The notes under the pieces: generated by a model
What the model was told of the DNA's origin: nothing
Databases searched by the model: none
Seen by the model: the letters and a program-made list of their open reading frames with translations, nothing else
Part shown: positions 1 to 7,500 of the stretch, in pieces
Layout: every line of letters begins with the position of its first letter
Numbering within the stretch: position 1 is the stretch's first letter
Program-made: the position numbers and the translations under genes
Assembly: GCA_003153655.1 (NCBI GenBank)
Contig: PMAK01000112.1
Location: 3,228-12,660, forward strand
Direction: 5' to 3'
Origin: Phycisphaerales bacterium
GTDB taxonomy: Bacteria > Planctomycetota > Phycisphaerae > Tepidisphaerales > Tepidisphaeraceae
DNA length: 9,433 bases

Positions 1-270
1 AGCGCGGCGGGCGAAGCGATCGCCCCGCATTTTTGCTGAAGCATCTCCCGCTCGACGCAATGAAAGTGGACAGGAAAACCGCCGTACGCGCCGGCGCCAA
101 ACGCCAAATGCGAAGATTGGCCTGAGCGAAAAAGTATCGGCCTCTCTTGGCCGGTGTTCTTGCCAACGGGCGGCTTTTCCTGCAATATTCTCCAAACCGC
201 CAATTGCCTTGGTTTTGATGGGCGACGAGTGGTGCAACTTGAATGGATCGGGATCGTTGGCAACTGTGCG
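1..270. other. Upstream region without a confident gene
   Basis: No complete gene can be supported here. Forward frame 3 is open from the window edge to a TGA at 123-125 and would encode about 40 residues, including LLKHLPLDAMKVDRK. This could be the end of an upstream gene, but it is too short to assign and its strong Arg/Lys bias is common in chance GC-rich reading. Forward frame 2 is open from base 2 into the export gene, but its translation is Arg/Ser/Pro-rich and looks non-coding. A small inverted repeat, CGGCC-TCTCTT-GGCCG, lies at 138-153. The promoter for the downstream gene is probably here, but I see no convincing -35/-10 pair. Confidence 0.4.
138..153 (+). other. Small inverted repeat CGGCC/GGCCG
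   Basis: A perfect 5-bp stem with a 6-base loop, about 130 bases before the TTG start of the export gene. The same stem sequence recurs with a 5-base loop at 1787-1801, just before the exosortase. Five-bp perfect stems are expected by chance every few hundred bases, so only the repeated stem sequence makes it worth recording. It is not followed by a T-run and is not a terminator. Confidence 0.3.
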
Positions 271-271
271 A

Positions 272-277
272 AAGGAG
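272..277 (+). promoter_or_regulatory. Ribosome binding site (AAGGAG) that decides a TTG start
   Basis: AAGGAG sits six bases before the TTG at 284, ideal Shine-Dalgarno spacing. The in-frame earlier candidates (TTG 209, ATG 218, GTG 266) lack such a site. Starting at 284 also puts a basic n-region, a hydrophobic core and a lipobox Cys where a lipoprotein signal peptide needs them. Confidence 0.7.
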
Positions 278-283
278 CGCGTC

Positions 284-1633
284 TTGCGTCTGTCTTCAAC
301 CTCTGGCAAAAAATGGGCGTATAGGGCCATCTCGGCTTTTGCGTGTGTGGCTCTCGTGGGGATGATGTCCGGTTGTGAGTTGAATGACTTCCTCAATCCC
401 GGCGAGCCGAAGATCATGAGCCCGGCCAAGCCCTTGGTGGTTCCGGTGCTGGACACGCTGGCAAGCGGCATTGAAGAACCCGATTCGGCTTATTCCAACG
501 CCACCGATATCGAGCCGGCCGATCTCGTGCCGGATATCGCCGATTACAAGATCGGCCCCAATGACCTCGTCAACATTTCGATCTTCGATCTGCTCGGCGA
601 GGGAACCGGCGAGCAGGTAAAGAGCGTGCGCGTCACCGAAACCGGGATGATCAGTCTTCCCTTCATTCCGCCCGTAAAAGCCGACGGCCTCACCGAAAGA
701 GACCTGGAAACAGCGGTTTCCAAGGCATACGAGGATGCGAGATTAATTCGCAACGCCCGCGTCTCCGTGACCGTTGCCGAGGAAAGAGGCAAGGTTTTCT
801 CAATTCAAGGGAACGTTGGAAATCCAGGCACCTATCAGATCGTGCAACCTGATTTTCGAATGCTCGACGCGATGGTCGCTTCGCGATCGCCGGTAACGGC
901 AACGGGCGTGGAATACGCGTACGTCATTCGCAAGATACCCCCTCCAACGTCCAGTGGCTCATCGCCGTCGAATCCCGACGGTAGCGCTCCCTCGACTCAG
1001 CCGGGAGACATGCTGGCGCCCCCATCCACCAGCCCAACGATTCCGCCTCCGCAGGGACGGGCGAATCCAGCCATTGGAACCAACCGCCCGGTGGCGATGG
1101 ACAACGTGTCCCAGCCGGCCTCATCTAAGATTTTTAAATTTGATGATGTCGAGACGCCTTCCGACACTCGGATTATTCGCGTGCCGATCGATCAGTTGCG
1201 CCAATTCGGCGAACTGAAATACAACGTGGTGATCAAGCCCAATGACATGATCATCATTCCCGACCCACAGATCGGCGTTTACTACATGGGCGGCCACGTG
1301 GCTCGCATGGGCGTATACAGCTTGTCGGGCCAGAAGGTGACCCTGAAGCAGGCTTGGATCTCCGCCGGCGGGGCGGACGATTTTGCGTTTCCCTATCGAA
1401 CCGAGGTCGTGCGTAGAATCGGAACCAACCGCGAAGTCTGTGTGCGTATTAATCTGGGTAGCATTTTGGCAATGGATACACCTGACATTTACCTAAAGCC
1501 GAATGACGTCGTTTATGTTGGAACGCACTTTATCGCTCCATTTCTATCCGCAGTCAGAAACTCGTTTCGCCTAACTTATGGAGCAGGCTTTCTTTACGAT
1601 CGAAACTATTATAATGGCATCAACGGATTCTAG
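284..1633 (+). CDS. Polysaccharide export lipoprotein, Wza/BexD-like (Poly_export + SLBB domains)
   Basis: Likely the outer-membrane or periplasmic export component for an exopolysaccharide. From the TTG at 284 the protein has 449 residues. It begins with a lipoprotein signal peptide: basic residues around 9-14, a hydrophobic stretch at 15-28, and MSGC with the acylated Cys at 31. A Poly_export domain starts near residue 87 (DYKIGPNDLVNISIFDL) and runs to about 167. The first SLBB domain opens at about 170 (GNVGNPGTY) and is interrupted at about 219-290 by a Pro/Ser/Thr-rich low-complexity stretch, resuming with RIIRVPIDQL and KPNDMIIIP. A second SLBB-like domain spans about 331-410 and ends KPNDVVYVG. 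The C-terminal segment (about 415-435, FLSAVRNSFRLTYGAGFLY) could be the amphipathic, membrane-inserting end seen in Wza-type proteins. The domain assignment is firm. Export of an exosortase-linked polysaccharide is inferred from the neighbours. A longer form from 209 or 218 cannot be excluded but would bury the signal peptide. Confidence 0.88.
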   Translation: MRLSSTSGKKWAYRAISAFACVALVGMMSGCELNDFLNPGEPKIMSPAKPLVVPVLDTLASGIEEPDSAYSNATDIEPADLVPDIADYKIGPNDLVNISIFDLLGEGTGEQVKSVRVTETGMISLPFIPPVKADGLTERDLETAVSKAYEDARLIRNARVSVTVAEERGKVFSIQGNVGNPGTYQIVQPDFRMLDAMVASRSPVTATGVEYAYVIRKIPPPTSSGSSPSNPDGSAPSTQPGDMLAPPSTSPTIPPPQGRANPAIGTNRPVAMDNVSQPASSKIFKFDDVETPSDTRIIRVPIDQLRQFGELKYNVVIKPNDMIIIPDPQIGVYYMGGHVARMGVYSLSGQKVTLKQAWISAGGADDFAFPYRTEVVRRIGTNREVCVRINLGSILAMDTPDIYLKPNDVVYVGTHFIAPFLSAVRNSFRLTYGAGFLYDRNYYNGINGF

Positions 1634-1810
1634 GGACGGAATTAGTTGAGTAGTTCTTGCGACGGTTTAGTCGGAAGCGCATTCAGATGATATAGGATGT
1701 AGTGAGTCTCCCTCGCTTGCAGGGGATGGAGGCTTTCACTTGCTTTTGTTGCCGGCCGTAGGTTTTCGGCAGGCTTACATTTTCGTCGGCCGATTTGGCC
1801 GCATAGTCCC
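1634..1810 (+). promoter_or_regulatory. Intergenic leader before the exosortase gene
   Basis: This 177-base gap contains no credible ORF. A weak AT-rich -10-like element (TATAGG, near 1691-1696) lies in it, but no good -35 partner is visible. A TGCCG...CGGCA inverted repeat with a 12-base loop occupies about 1750-1771. A second hairpin lies at 1787-1801. No T-tract follows either, so I do not call a terminator. The gap is large enough for a separate promoter, but read-through from the export gene is equally possible. Confidence 0.3.
1787..1801 (+). other. Hairpin next to the exosortase start codon
   Basis: CGGCC-GATTT-GGCCG is a perfect 5-bp GC stem ending nine bases before the ATG at 1811. 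The sequence between stem and ATG (CATAGTCCC) has no Shine-Dalgarno motif, and no alternative in-frame start lies nearby upstream. The stem falls where a ribosome would first contact the message, so it could modulate initiation, but this is inference. The same stem sequence appears at 138-153. Confidence 0.35.
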
Positions 1811-3433
1811 ATGAGCCAAGCACAATTCACCGAGGAAAACTATTTTGGCGCGATGACTGCCAACGCGTCGGGCGAAACGCCCCACGCTGCAAACGATCCA
1901 ATCTACATGGGACTGAAGCGGTCGATCTGGATTCAGATCGGCGTGATATCCGCTCTGTTCGCGGGGCTATTTTGGCCGAATCTCCGGCGCCTTTGGGACA
2001 AAACCAATCCATTCTACGGCGAGGCTAACTGGGGCCACGCCATCTGCATTCCGGTGATCGGCCTGTATTACCTATACGTCAACCGCGAAAAGCTGCTGAC
2101 TGAATCTGTCCCTGCCATGGCAACCCGAAGCCGCAAGGCGAGGCGTGTCTGGGGACTGATTGCAGTCGCTCTGGTTCTGCCGCTGGTGCTGGTTCGCGAA
2201 GAGGCGTCACATGTATTGATCCCCGTCGCGGCTTTCGTCGCGGTATTGCTTGCCGCATCAGCCGGTGCAGCCGCTTGGCGCGGCGCCGACGAACTCATCG
2301 ATCAGGCGGATCAACATTCCGCCGGATGGTTCGGCATATTTGTCATGCTCTTCGGAATTGCCGTATTCCAATACGCGATCTTTCCAGGCCAGAACGATTT
2401 CATGAAAGATTTCGGAATGGTGATCACGCTGTTTGGCGTGGTGCTCGCCCTGACTGGCTGGAACGTGATGCGGATCGCCTGGTTTCCGATCGTATTTCTC
2501 ATCTGCGGCATTCCCTGGCCGGGTCTGGTCTATAGCAAGGTCGCCGGTCCTCTCCAGCAATTAGCGGCGAATGTCGCCGTCTGGACCCTGCAAATAACCG
2601 GCGTGGAAGCCTCCGTCGGCGGTACCAAAATCTCAATGATCGGCGGCGACGGCAATTGGCGAACGCTCAACGTCGCCGAAGCATGCGCGGGAATGCGATC
2701 GCTGATGACGTTCATTTCAGTGGCTGCCGCGGTGGCGTTCTTGTCCAGCCGGCCCCTCTGGCAAAAAATCATCGTTTACGTGTTTGCCATCCCGATCGCC
2801 ATTTTCTGTAACGTGATGCGGGTATCGGGCCAGGGGCTTTTAGACCGTTACGTCAGCCATTCCCTTTCTGAGAATTTTGCCCACCAGTTCGTGGGTCTGA
2901 TCATGTTGATCCCGGCCTTTCTGCTGATATTGCTGGTGGGATGGATTTTGGATCAGATCTTCGTGGAGCAGATCGATCGCCGGGTCGTCGCCATGGCTCC
3001 AAAAATCATCACGCGCGCAACAGCGGCGACGATGTCCGCCGCGTTGCCTCCAGCGGCCGCACCCCGGAACCTGGCATCGCTCAGGGCGAATGCTCCAGCA
3101 ACGGACGCATCTCCGGAAATCATGCCGCCGGCTAATCCGCCGGAAGCTGTGGCGCCCCCAACAGCGGTGCCGCCAACCGCAATGCCTCCGGCTGCGGCGC
3201 CTCCGACCGTCACTCCTCCCGCCAAAATTCCGCCAACAAAACTACCCCTGGCTACCAAATTGGGCGTTCCGCCGGTGAAGCCGATGGGGACTGTGCCAAG
3301 GCCAACAGGTTTGCCGCGCAAGCCGGCAAGCGACACGGGCGTCAAAACCTTCAGGCCGCCGCCGCAGGCCCCCCGGCCCCCACTGCCGAAGCGAGGCAAC
3401 GGTGATTCCAACCCGCCACGGGAGCCAAAATGA
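1811..3433 (+). CDS. xrt: Exosortase/archaeosortase family transpeptidase with Pro-rich C-terminal tail
   Basis: Inner-membrane cysteine protease/transpeptidase of the exosortase family. These enzymes are thought to cleave C-terminal PEP-CTERM-type sorting signals and pass proteins to the cell surface, usually alongside exopolysaccharide genes. The 540-residue protein has about eight to ten hydrophobic segments between residues 38 and 380. The early GEANWGHAICIPVIGLYYLY stretch (70-89) and GIPWP (233-237) match the family layout. The catalytic set is visible: Cys292 in VAEACAGMRSL, Arg337 in FCNVMRVSG and His358 in ENFAHQFVG. After the last membrane segment (about 358-380) comes an unusual tail. 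From about 413 to 540 it is very rich in proline and alanine, with many PP-x-x-x repeats and a basic end. The core family is about 280-350 residues, so the tail is extra. No Shine-Dalgarno site precedes the ATG. The stop overlaps the EpsI start by ATGA, indicating coupled translation. The subfamily and the recognised signal cannot be told from this sequence. Confidence 0.93.
   Translation: MSQAQFTEENYFGAMTANASGETPHAANDPIYMGLKRSIWIQIGVISALFAGLFWPNLRRLWDKTNPFYGEANWGHAICIPVIGLYYLYVNREKLLTESVPAMATRSRKARRVWGLIAVALVLPLVLVREEASHVLIPVAAFVAVLLAASAGAAAWRGADELIDQADQHSAGWFGIFVMLFGIAVFQYAIFPGQNDFMKDFGMVITLFGVVLALTGWNVMRIAWFPIVFLICGIPWPGLVYSKVAGPLQQLAANVAVWTLQITGVEASVGGTKISMIGGDGNWRTLNVAEACAGMRSLMTFISVAAAVAFLSSRPLWQKIIVYVFAIPIAIFCNVMRVSGQGLLDRYVSHSLSENFAHQFVGLIMLIPAFLLILLVGWILDQIFVEQIDRRVVAMAPKIITRATAATMSAALPPAAAPRNLASLRANAPATDASPEIMPPANPPEAVAPPTAVPPTAMPPAAAPPTVTPPAKIPPTKLPLATKLGVPPVKPMGTVPRPTGLPRKPASDTGVKTFRPPPQAPRPPLPKRGNGDSNPPREPK
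3047..3430 (+). repeat. Degenerate Pro-rich coding repeat in the exosortase tail
   Basis: This stretch encodes residues 413-540 of the exosortase. About 39 of 128 residues are proline, mostly as PP pairs spaced five residues apart in the central part (PPTAVPPTAMPPAAAPPTV), followed by a more basic section with RPPPQAPRPPLPKR. At DNA level it is a degenerate tandem array of CCNCC codon pairs with variable third bases, so it is an old repeat rather than a recent slippage product. By the positive-inside rule the basic tail most likely lies in the cytoplasm. Confidence 0.75.
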
Positions 3434-4416
3434 CCCAGCGAAAAACAAAGCTGCCATCTGGACTTGTTCAGCCCGCTTTTGTGGTCGTCGCCGCGATTCT
3501 GCTCCTCTCCGTCGTTGCATTCAACGGCTTTGTCTGGAATCTGAAGCTGCATTTCAAGAAAGAATCGGTGCCCCAGCGGCGAGAGTTCCGCGAACTGCCG
3601 CCCCTGATGGGTCATTGGCTCCAGGTCTCGCAGGATGACAAGCTCGACAAGGAAACCGAGGACATCCTTGGGACAGAACAATACATCTATCGAGATTACA
3701 TACAGGTCGACCGGGCCGGCGCCGACTTCGTGAGCTATATCGCCTCGGGCCTCGACAAACCGGAATCAGCCGGAACAACGCAACCTTCAGATTCCGATAG
3801 CGATACGGCCCATGACGGCGCCGCCGCAAGGGCCAAGTTCATTGGGTTGCCCTTTGATGGCCAGGTAAAAATGATCAACGATGCCCTCAAAGGGAAAACC
3901 CCCGGCGAACGAAAGAGAATCCTCACACAGGTCGAAATCATGGGTCACTTCGGCGACAACACGCACGTCGACGTGGTGCACCTGGGACTGACCTACTATA
4001 CGGGACTGGTGGACACCGTCGCCCACATTCCGGACCGATGCTACATCGCCGACGGATACGAGCCTTCAAGCTATACCGTGCCAACCTGGAACCTCGGTAT
4101 GGACGCCAATGGCAAAATGTTTTCTTTGCCCGTGCGATTTATTGCCTTTGAGGACTCCACCGGAACCAATCGCGTCTCCAAATGTGTCGCATATGTGTTT
4201 CACACCAACGGCCACTACGAAAGTGATCCGCTGGGTGTGCGGCAAACACTGGAAGACCTGACCGAACGTTATGGCTACTATTCCAAAATCGAACTGATGA
4301 CTCTGGGCAACAATGGTGACGCCGCCAGCGCGGCAATGGCGGAGTTTCTGTCTGCGGCTCGTCCGGAAATCGAAGCCTGTTTGCCCGATTGGAGCAAAAT
4401 CAAGCAATCTCATTAA
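3430..4416 (+). CDS. epsI: EpsI-family exosortase-associated protein
   Basis: Membrane-anchored partner of exosortases, known as a separate protein or as a C-terminal fusion to the exosortase. Its biochemical role is not settled; it may act in sorting or in coupling to polysaccharide assembly. The 328-residue protein has one N-terminal membrane segment (about 14-36) and a soluble part expected in the periplasm. LPPLMGHWLQV (57-67) followed by EQYIYRDY (83-90) matches the usual start of the EpsI domain. The key motif is HIPDRCY with His199, Pro201 and Cys204, then Gly209 and Tyr210, equivalent to the HSPxxCLPGxGW motif of the family. VAYVFHTNGHYESD (253-266) matches the later strand region. 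Residues about 109-184 form a long insert between DFVSYIASGL and LGLTYYTGL, including an Asp/Ser-rich stretch at 120-126. The ATG overlaps the exosortase TGA, and GGAG at 3421-3424 lies five bases upstream, so the two are almost surely co-expressed. Confidence 0.85.
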   Translation: MTQRKTKLPSGLVQPAFVVVAAILLLSVVAFNGFVWNLKLHFKKESVPQRREFRELPPLMGHWLQVSQDDKLDKETEDILGTEQYIYRDYIQVDRAGADFVSYIASGLDKPESAGTTQPSDSDSDTAHDGAAARAKFIGLPFDGQVKMINDALKGKTPGERKRILTQVEIMGHFGDNTHVDVVHLGLTYYTGLVDTVAHIPDRCYIADGYEPSSYTVPTWNLGMDANGKMFSLPVRFIAFEDSTGTNRVSKCVAYVFHTNGHYESDPLGVRQTLEDLTERYGYYSKIELMTLGNNGDAASAAMAEFLSAARPEIEACLPDWSKIKQSH

Positions 4417-4565
4417 TAGATGCGGGCTGCCACGGTGGTGGTGGGGAGGGCGGCGTTGTCGGAATTTTGCAACTTTAAGTCGAGGTAGGACATACAAGAG
4501 TTATCCATTTCGTTCGTTGCATTCGAGCTAAGCCTCGAGGGCAGGCGGAGTTTAAGGGCACATTC
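4417..4565 (+). promoter_or_regulatory. Intergenic gap before the TPR gene, with small hairpin and RBS
   Basis: This 149-base gap holds no supported gene. A G-rich run (GGTGGTGGTGGGGAGGG) sits at about 4434-4450. A TCGAG-CTAAGC-CTCGA inverted repeat (4523-4538) lies 27 bases before the next ATG. AAGGG at 4554-4558, seven bases from the ATG at 4566, is an acceptable ribosome binding site. No T-tract terminator is visible, so the TPR gene may belong to the same operon as the exosortase genes. A promoter inside the gap cannot be shown. Confidence 0.35.
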
Positions 4566-7500
4566 ATGGCACGACGGGTTAATACGAGCTTCCTGACAAT
4601 CCTGCTTCTGATCATCATCGGAGCAGGCGCTGCGGTTTTCCTGGCGCAGAAGCTCCTCATTCGTGAGCATCCGGACCACTACATCGCATTGGGTCAGCAG
4701 GCCCTCAAAGACCACAAGTGGTCCGAGGCGATTGAAAACTTCGGCAAAGCGACTCAACTTGATCCCAAAGACCCCAAGCTCCAAATGCTCCTGGGTCAGG
4801 CGCTCGGGTATACCATCCAGATTGATCCCCAGGCCTCCAGCCAGCAGGTAGCCGCATATCAACGGGCGCTGGAGATCGACCCCAAATATCTGCCGGCGTT
4901 GCTGGCACTCAGTGACGTTTTCACCAAAGCCGCCTCCCAGTCTCCAATAGCCAATTACTATCGCAATGCCATCGATTACACCAATCGGGCACGCGCGCTG
5001 GCCCCGACCGATGAAAATCTGGCGACATTGCCTGACCGTCTCGTGATCCAGGAATGGGTCGCCAATATGGACGTTGATCAGAACGACGTCGAAAAAGCGA
5101 TTAAATCGCTGGAAGAGCAGTGGAAGGCGCATCCGGACAACGCCGAGCTTCCATTTGCGATTGCCAGGGCCAGGATTGAGCAGGGAATACATCTTGCTGC
5201 CGAAAGCGGGATGCGATTGCGGTCAAAAGAAGTAACCGCTTATTACGATCAGGCCCTCGCGACGTTTGACCTCGTTTTGACCGGCAAAAATGGAGGATCG
5301 CAGGATCGCAACGCTCTGATGCATTACCGTTTTGCTCAGGTGTTGGCGCTTCTGTCAGGTCCCCAGGGATCTTCGCCGGACCTGGCAAAGAAGGATCTGG
5401 CTCGGGCCACGACGGAAATTGCGCGGGCGCGAGCCCTGGTGAAGCAGGACGACCCAAGATTTCTGGAGATCAACGAATTCGCCGCCGCCATTGCGATGCA
5501 GACCGGCGACCGCGCGGGCGCCTTGGCGATCTACCGCGCCCTTCCCTATTCGCCCCAGGCTCGCCTGGATCTGGCGGACGTGTTGGGGCGTTCTCCCGAC
5601 ACCCAGGCTGAAGCCGTCAAGATGTTGAAGGCGACACTCGCCTCATTGCAGGATGATCCAAACCACGTCGCCGTGGGCACCTTGCGGTTTACGCTCATGC
5701 TCACGCTGGCCAATATCCAGGTCGGCGACTACTTGGCGATGTCCGATTCCCCGGAAAAAACTGCCCTGCATGATGAATTGCAGGCCACCCTCGACAAACT
5801 GGACGCAGCCGCCAGCTTCCGGGTCATTCTGCCTCTGGTGAGGGTCGAGGGCCGCTTCCGGTTGCATTCAACGTTGCCTGAGGAAATGGCTGAAGTGCAG
5901 ACGTTGAGCAAGCTGGCGACAGACAATGTCGCGGCCGCGAAGGATCCCAATATCCAGCTCCTGCTCGCTCAGGGATACGAAGAAACCAACCAGCGGTCCG
6001 ACGCCGTGACTATCCTCAAAGGCCTTGTGCAGACCTTCGGGCATGGAGGGTCCGCCCCCAGTAAGGAAATGGAGATACAGATACGTAAAAATCTGGTGGA
6101 TCTCCTCCTCACCGAGCAGCCTGACCAGGTTCCGGCCCAACTGGATGAACTGGATCGCATCGACCCGGGTGATCAGGAGCTCGCGATTAGACGCCTGCAA
6201 TGGCTGCTAGCTGACCCTGAAAAAAATAAGGAAGAAATTGACGTCCTCTACGGCAAGATTGGCGAAAATTCTCCGACATTGACCGCCACCAAGGCCAGGG
6301 TCGCACTTCAGATCAAGAATTACGATGAGGCGATTCGCCTTTTTAAGCTGACCATCGCGAAGAATCCGAAAGATGTGCCCGACACCATGCTGCTGGCCAG
6401 AGCGCTCTATACACAGGGAAAGCAGCCTGAGGGACTCGTCGTCGCCAGCAATGGCCTCGTCGCCAATCCGGACAATCCGCAACTGAGACTTCTGATCTCC
6501 GGCCTCAAAGGTGAAAGCCCCAAAGAAGTACACGACCTTCGGGAAGAACTCGCCAAGGAAAATCCGAACAAGGTGGAAGGTGAACTTGAGCAGGCGATGC
6601 TGGCGGCAAACCATGGGGACAGCGACGCCGAAGAGACCCACCTGCGGGCAGCCGAAAAACTATCGCCGGATTCCGCGCGCGTGCAGGACCTCCTGTTCAA
6701 TCTATACATCGCCAGCAACCGCTTTAATGACGCGGCCAAGTGCATTCCGATCCTGGCCAAGGCGGATGCCGATCGGGCCGGTGGCGAGTTTTACCGGCTT
6801 GCCATCGCCGAAGCGGAAAAAGATCACGCCGCCGCCGAAGACATTGCACACAAGCTGATTCAGGACCGTCCCGAATATTCCCGTTCCTGGCTGGCGCTGG
6901 GCGAAGTCCTCCGCGACGAGGGCCAATTCGACCAGGCAATTCCGCAATATATGCAATGCCTCCAAAAACAGTCCAACGTGGTGGAGGCATACGTCGGGTT
7001 GGCGAAATGCTATTACGCACTCCACAGGTTGGACGATGCCCTGCATACCATCGAGCAGGGAATGGCTCGCTTACCCACTAACGCCACCCTGCGGGAAATG
7101 AAGCTGACCCATGAATTGAATTATGGCGAGCCCGCCGATGCGGTCGCGGAAATCCAGGAAGAACTCCGGGTCAGGCCCGATCAGCCGGAACTCTACGCGG
7201 CCATGACCGACGTGGTCTTGCGCTATGCCGCTATCTTGCAATCCCACCACGAGGCAGATGCCGCCATCAAGCAAGCGGAGCAGGCGGTCAACGCACTGAA
7301 AAATCCGCTCATAAGATGGCCACAGGAATCAGAACTCTACGTCGCGATGTCCCAGGCCCAATTAGCGGCCCAGCAGCCCAACGAGGCACTGAAAACCCTC
7401 GAGCAGTGGGCCTCCATGGACTCCTGGAAGACACGGCCCGATCCCTATATCAACCTCGCCGATCTCTACGAACGGACCGGCAATCCCGACAAAGCCGAAG

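Noticed and set aside
147..163. Sigma54-like TTGG...TTGC element before the export gene
   Set aside because: Proteobacterial exosortase genes often use sigma54 promoters, but here the GG and GC are 13 bases apart rather than 12, and the intervening bases fit the consensus poorly.
2..283. N-terminal extension of the export protein to the window edge or to TTG 209/ATG 218
   Set aside because: The frame is open, but the translation is Arg/Ser-rich and non-conserved in style. The AAGGAG site and the signal peptide both support the start at 284.
954..1217. 87-residue + strand ORF inside the export gene
   Set aside because: It is an out-of-frame reading of the low-complexity insert, Arg/Pro-rich and without a start signal.
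2953..3681. 242-residue Gly-rich ORF on the minus strand
   Set aside because: It is the mirror of the CCN-rich proline codons of the exosortase tail and overlaps two well-supported genes.
4566..4650. Lipoprotein signal on the TPR protein (PrsT-like)
   Set aside because: The first 50 residues contain no cysteine, so it cannot be lipid-anchored.
4413..5192. 259-residue minus-strand ORF crossing the gap before the TPR gene
   Set aside because: Most of it lies antisense to clear TPR repeats, with no recognisable domain and no better ribosome site.
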